Shown here: one piece after another, positions 6,644-8,787 of the stretch
Position numbering within the stretch: position 1 is the stretch's first letter
Layout of the letters: each line of letters opens with the position of its first letter
Assembly (NCBI GenBank): GCA_016295505.1
Contig: JAEDLC010000075.1
Location: 1 to 8,787, forward strand
Direction of reading: 5' to 3'
Source: Dorea sp.
GTDB taxonomy: Bacteria > Bacillota_A > Clostridia > Lachnospirales > Lachnospiraceae
Length of the DNA: 8,787 nucleotides
Made by a program: the position numbers and the translations under genes
Notes under the pieces: model-generated
The model's database searches: none
Seen by the model: the letters and a program-made list of their open reading frames with translations, nothing else
Told to the model about the DNA's origin: nothing

Positions 6644-6652
6644 TGCTATAAT
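6644..6652 (+). promoter_or_regulatory. Promoter of the class A penicillin-binding protein
   Basis: TGCTATAAT is a perfect extended -10, about 28 bases before the start codon. TTTATT at 6624-6629 stands at the right distance for a weak -35. TTAACA at 6628-6633 is a better hexamer but too close (13 bases). Confidence 0.7.
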
Positions 6653-6679
6653 GACATGGTATAAAGGAGGCCAAATCGC

Positions 6680-8787
6680 ATGAATTATGGAAAGAAAAAA
6701 GCTTCGAAGAAGCAAAAGAAAATAACATCCAAATCCACCATGCAGGGAAAACGTGTCGGCATCCGATTATTCAAGGCACTGCTTTTGTGCATTATCGTTC
6801 TGGCAGTGATCGGAGTTATCGGCGGTGGACTTTTTGTCAAAAAGATACTTGCCAATTCCCCTGATATCTCTCCGGAAGATGTAAAACCGCAGGGATTCAC
6901 TACTTTCGTTTATGCTGACGATGGCACTACGGAGATTGAACGATTTGTATCTTCCGGTTCCAACCGTGTATACAAGTCTATAGATGAAATTCCCAAAGAT
7001 CTTCAGCATGCTTTTGTTGCGATCGAAGATGAACGTTTTTACAAACACAATGGTATTGACCTTCAGGGTATTGCCCGTGCCGCTGTCGTAGGTATCACCT
7101 CCGGCGGACACTTTTCCGAAGGAGCCAGTACACTCACCCAACAGCTGATCAAAAACAACGTATTTCCGAACTTCACAAAAGAAAAAACGTTCTATGACCG
7201 ATTGGAACGTAAGATTCAGGAACAGTATCTGGCACTTCAGATTGAAAAACAGATGGACAAGGATACGATTCTTGAAAGCTATATGAATACAATCAACCTT
7301 GGACAGAACTGCCTCGGAGTGCAGGCAGCTTCCATGAGATACTTTAACAAAGATGTATCTGAACTGACACTTTCAGAGTGTGCTGTAATCGCCGGAATCA
7401 CACAGAATCCGACAGACTACAATCCGATCACCAATCCGGAATCCAATCAGACGCGTCGTGATAAAGTATTAAAAAACATGTTGGATCAGGGCTATATTGA
7501 TCAGGCCGCATACGACGAGGCAATGGCTGATGATGTCTATGCCCGCATCCAGACAGTCAACAACAGTGCAAGCGTTGACGACAACCCTTACAGTTACTTC
7601 GTAGATGCACTGGCAGAACAGGTAATTAACGATCTCTGTGAACAGCTTGGTTACACAGAGACTCAGGCATATAATGCTGTATACAGCGGCGGTCTCAGCA
7701 TCTATTCTACACAGAATCTTGCCATGCAGCAGATCTGCGACGAGGAGATGAACAACGATGCTAATTATCCCGCACTAAAAGAATACGGTCTGGATTATGC
7801 GCTTACCGTTACACGTGCAGACGGTACGGTAGAAAATTTCGGAAGCAATAATATCAAAGCCTATGTAAAACAGACATATGGCAATGAACAGGGACTTCTC
7901 TACTCCAGCGAAGAAGCTGCCCGTGCAATGGTAGAAGAATGGAAGGCAACCATCGCTCAGGAAGGCGACACTTATGATGAACGTTTTGAAGTTACTCCGC
8001 AGCCACAGGCATCAGTAACCATCATTGATCAGTCTACCGGACAGATCAAGGCCATGGTCGGAGGACGAGGCGCCAAGACGACAAGCCTGGGGCTTAACCG
8101 TGCATATACGGGTGCTAAGAGACAGCCCGGTTCCTGTTTCAAGATTCTTGCAGCTTATGCTCCTGCACTGGATTCCTGTGGCAAGAGCCTTGCAACCACC
8201 ATTGTAGATGAACCGTACACCTTGAAAAACGGGCAGCAGCTCCGTAATGCCAACGGAAGATATGGTGGCCCAACCACGATTCGAAAAGCCATTACCTGGT
8301 CGATCAATGTATGTGCTGTAAAGTTAAGCGATGAAATCACCCAGGAACTGGGATATGAATACTGTGAAAAATTTGGCATCAGCACTCTGGTAACCAACAA
8401 GGAAATCAATGGCGGCATCTACGATGATAAGACAACGCAGACACTGGCACTTGGCGGTATTGCAGAAGGTGTCTACAATTATGAAATGTGTGCAGCTTAT
8501 GCTACCATTGCCAACGGCGGTGTTTATAATCAGCCAACTCTATACACAAAGATCCTTGATCATGACGGAAATGTACTTCTCGAAGGCACCGGGGAATCCC
8601 GTACTGTGATCAAAGACAGCACAGCGGCTCTTCTTACCAGCGCAATGGAAGACGTAGTGAATTCGGGTACCGGTACAGCATGCAGACTCGGTAATATGCC
8701 TGTAGCCGGTAAGACGGGTACCACAACTTCCAACGTAGACCTGTGGTTCTGTGGATTTACTCCATATTATACCTGTGCGGTATGGGG
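6680..8787 (+). CDS. ponA: Class A (bifunctional) penicillin-binding protein, 3' end cut by window edge
   Basis: It polymerises lipid II into glycan strands and cross-links peptides outside the membrane. 702 codons are visible and the frame is still open at the right edge. A basic cytoplasmic N-terminus (1-29) precedes one membrane anchor (about 31-53). The GT51 transglycosylase domain shows EDERFYKHNGID with catalytic-type E116, GASTLTQQLIKN (148-159), RKIQE (177-181) and LGQNCLGVQAAS. The transpeptidase domain shows S485-C-F-K488 (SxxK, in RQPGSCFK), SIN (541-543) and KTGT (678-681), all intact. About 85 residues (about 360-444) lie between the transglycosylase-side segment and the transpeptidase core, longer than in compact PBP1a proteins. 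Cysteines are frequent in the predicted external part, and one follows the active serine directly. The start is ATG at 6680, with a perfect AAAGGAGG nine bases upstream. Whether a C-terminal tail or PASTA domain follows cannot be seen. The symbol follows Firmicute usage; PBP1A-family is the firm call. Confidence 0.96.
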   Translation, partial: MNYGKKKASKKQKKITSKSTMQGKRVGIRLFKALLLCIIVLAVIGVIGGGLFVKKILANSPDISPEDVKPQGFTTFVYADDGTTEIERFVSSGSNRVYKSIDEIPKDLQHAFVAIEDERFYKHNGIDLQGIARAAVVGITSGGHFSEGASTLTQQLIKNNVFPNFTKEKTFYDRLERKIQEQYLALQIEKQMDKDTILESYMNTINLGQNCLGVQAASMRYFNKDVSELTLSECAVIAGITQNPTDYNPITNPESNQTRRDKVLKNMLDQGYIDQAAYDEAMADDVYARIQTVNNSASVDDNPYSYFVDALAEQVINDLCEQLGYTETQAYNAVYSGGLSIYSTQNLAMQQICDEEMNNDANYPALKEYGLDYALTVTRADGTVENFGSNNIKAYVKQTYGNEQGLLYSSEEAARAMVEEWKATIAQEGDTYDERFEVTPQPQASVTIIDQSTGQIKAMVGGRGAKTTSLGLNRAYTGAKRQPGSCFKILAAYAPALDSCGKSLATTIVDEPYTLKNGQQLRNANGRYGGPTTIRKAITWSINVCAVKLSDEITQELGYEYCEKFGISTLVTNKEINGGIYDDKTTQTLALGGIAEGVYNYEMCAAYATIANGGVYNQPTLYTKILDHDGNVLLEGTGESRTVIKDSTAALLTSAMEDVVNSGTGTACRLGNMPVAGKTGTTTSNVDLWFCGFTPYYTCAVW

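Noticed and set aside
1..8787. Search for mobile elements, CRISPR repeats, tRNA/rRNA genes, riboswitches or defence systems
   Set aside because: No direct repeat arrays, transposase-like frames, tRNA-like folds or conserved riboswitch cores were seen by eye; the genes are compact housekeeping loci.

Overview
This window looks like chromosomal DNA of an anaerobic low-to-mid-GC Firmicute, most likely a Lachnospiraceae-type clostridium. The grounds are strong AGGAG-type ribosome binding sites before nearly every gene, TTGACA/TATAAT-type promoters, a long-form HPF, a two-OB-fold SSB-like protein, and the overall character of the proteins. The placement is by pattern recognition only. Nearly all of the window is ordinary, well-conserved housekeeping sequence. 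I see no phage, transposon, CRISPR, toxin-antitoxin or defence genes, and no RNA gene.

Layout, left to right. On the minus strand, dapA (lysine/diaminopimelate synthesis) runs off the left edge lacking only its last few codons, and has its own near-consensus promoter. Upstream of it, on the same strand, is a 209-residue protein with two OB folds, the second clearly SSB-like. A 156-base divergent spacer follows, holding an exact 10-base inverted repeat. Then comes a plus-strand cluster: typA/bipA (ribosome-associated GTPase), a PAP2-family membrane phosphatase overlapping it by 4 bases, a PsiE-like membrane protein with a CorC/HlyC-like C-terminal domain overlapping by 1 base, and, after a 131-base leader with its own probable promoter, long-form hpf (ribosome hibernation). 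The cluster ends at a strong hairpin terminator. Convergent to it is a YigZ/IMPACT-family gene. Divergent from that, with an extended -10 promoter, is a bifunctional class A penicillin-binding protein that runs off the right edge before its stop.

How the genes relate: typA and hpf both act on ribosomes under stress. The PAP2 phosphatase, DapA and the class A PBP could all feed cell-wall synthesis, through lipid carrier recycling, the diaminopimelate precursor, and glycan polymerisation with cross-linking. These functional links are inference. The more interesting points are the tight typA-PAP2-PsiE/CorC translational coupling ahead of hpf, the PsiE plus transporter-associated-domain architecture, and the tail-less double OB-fold SSB-like protein. 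I do not find strong evidence of a wholly undescribed system here.
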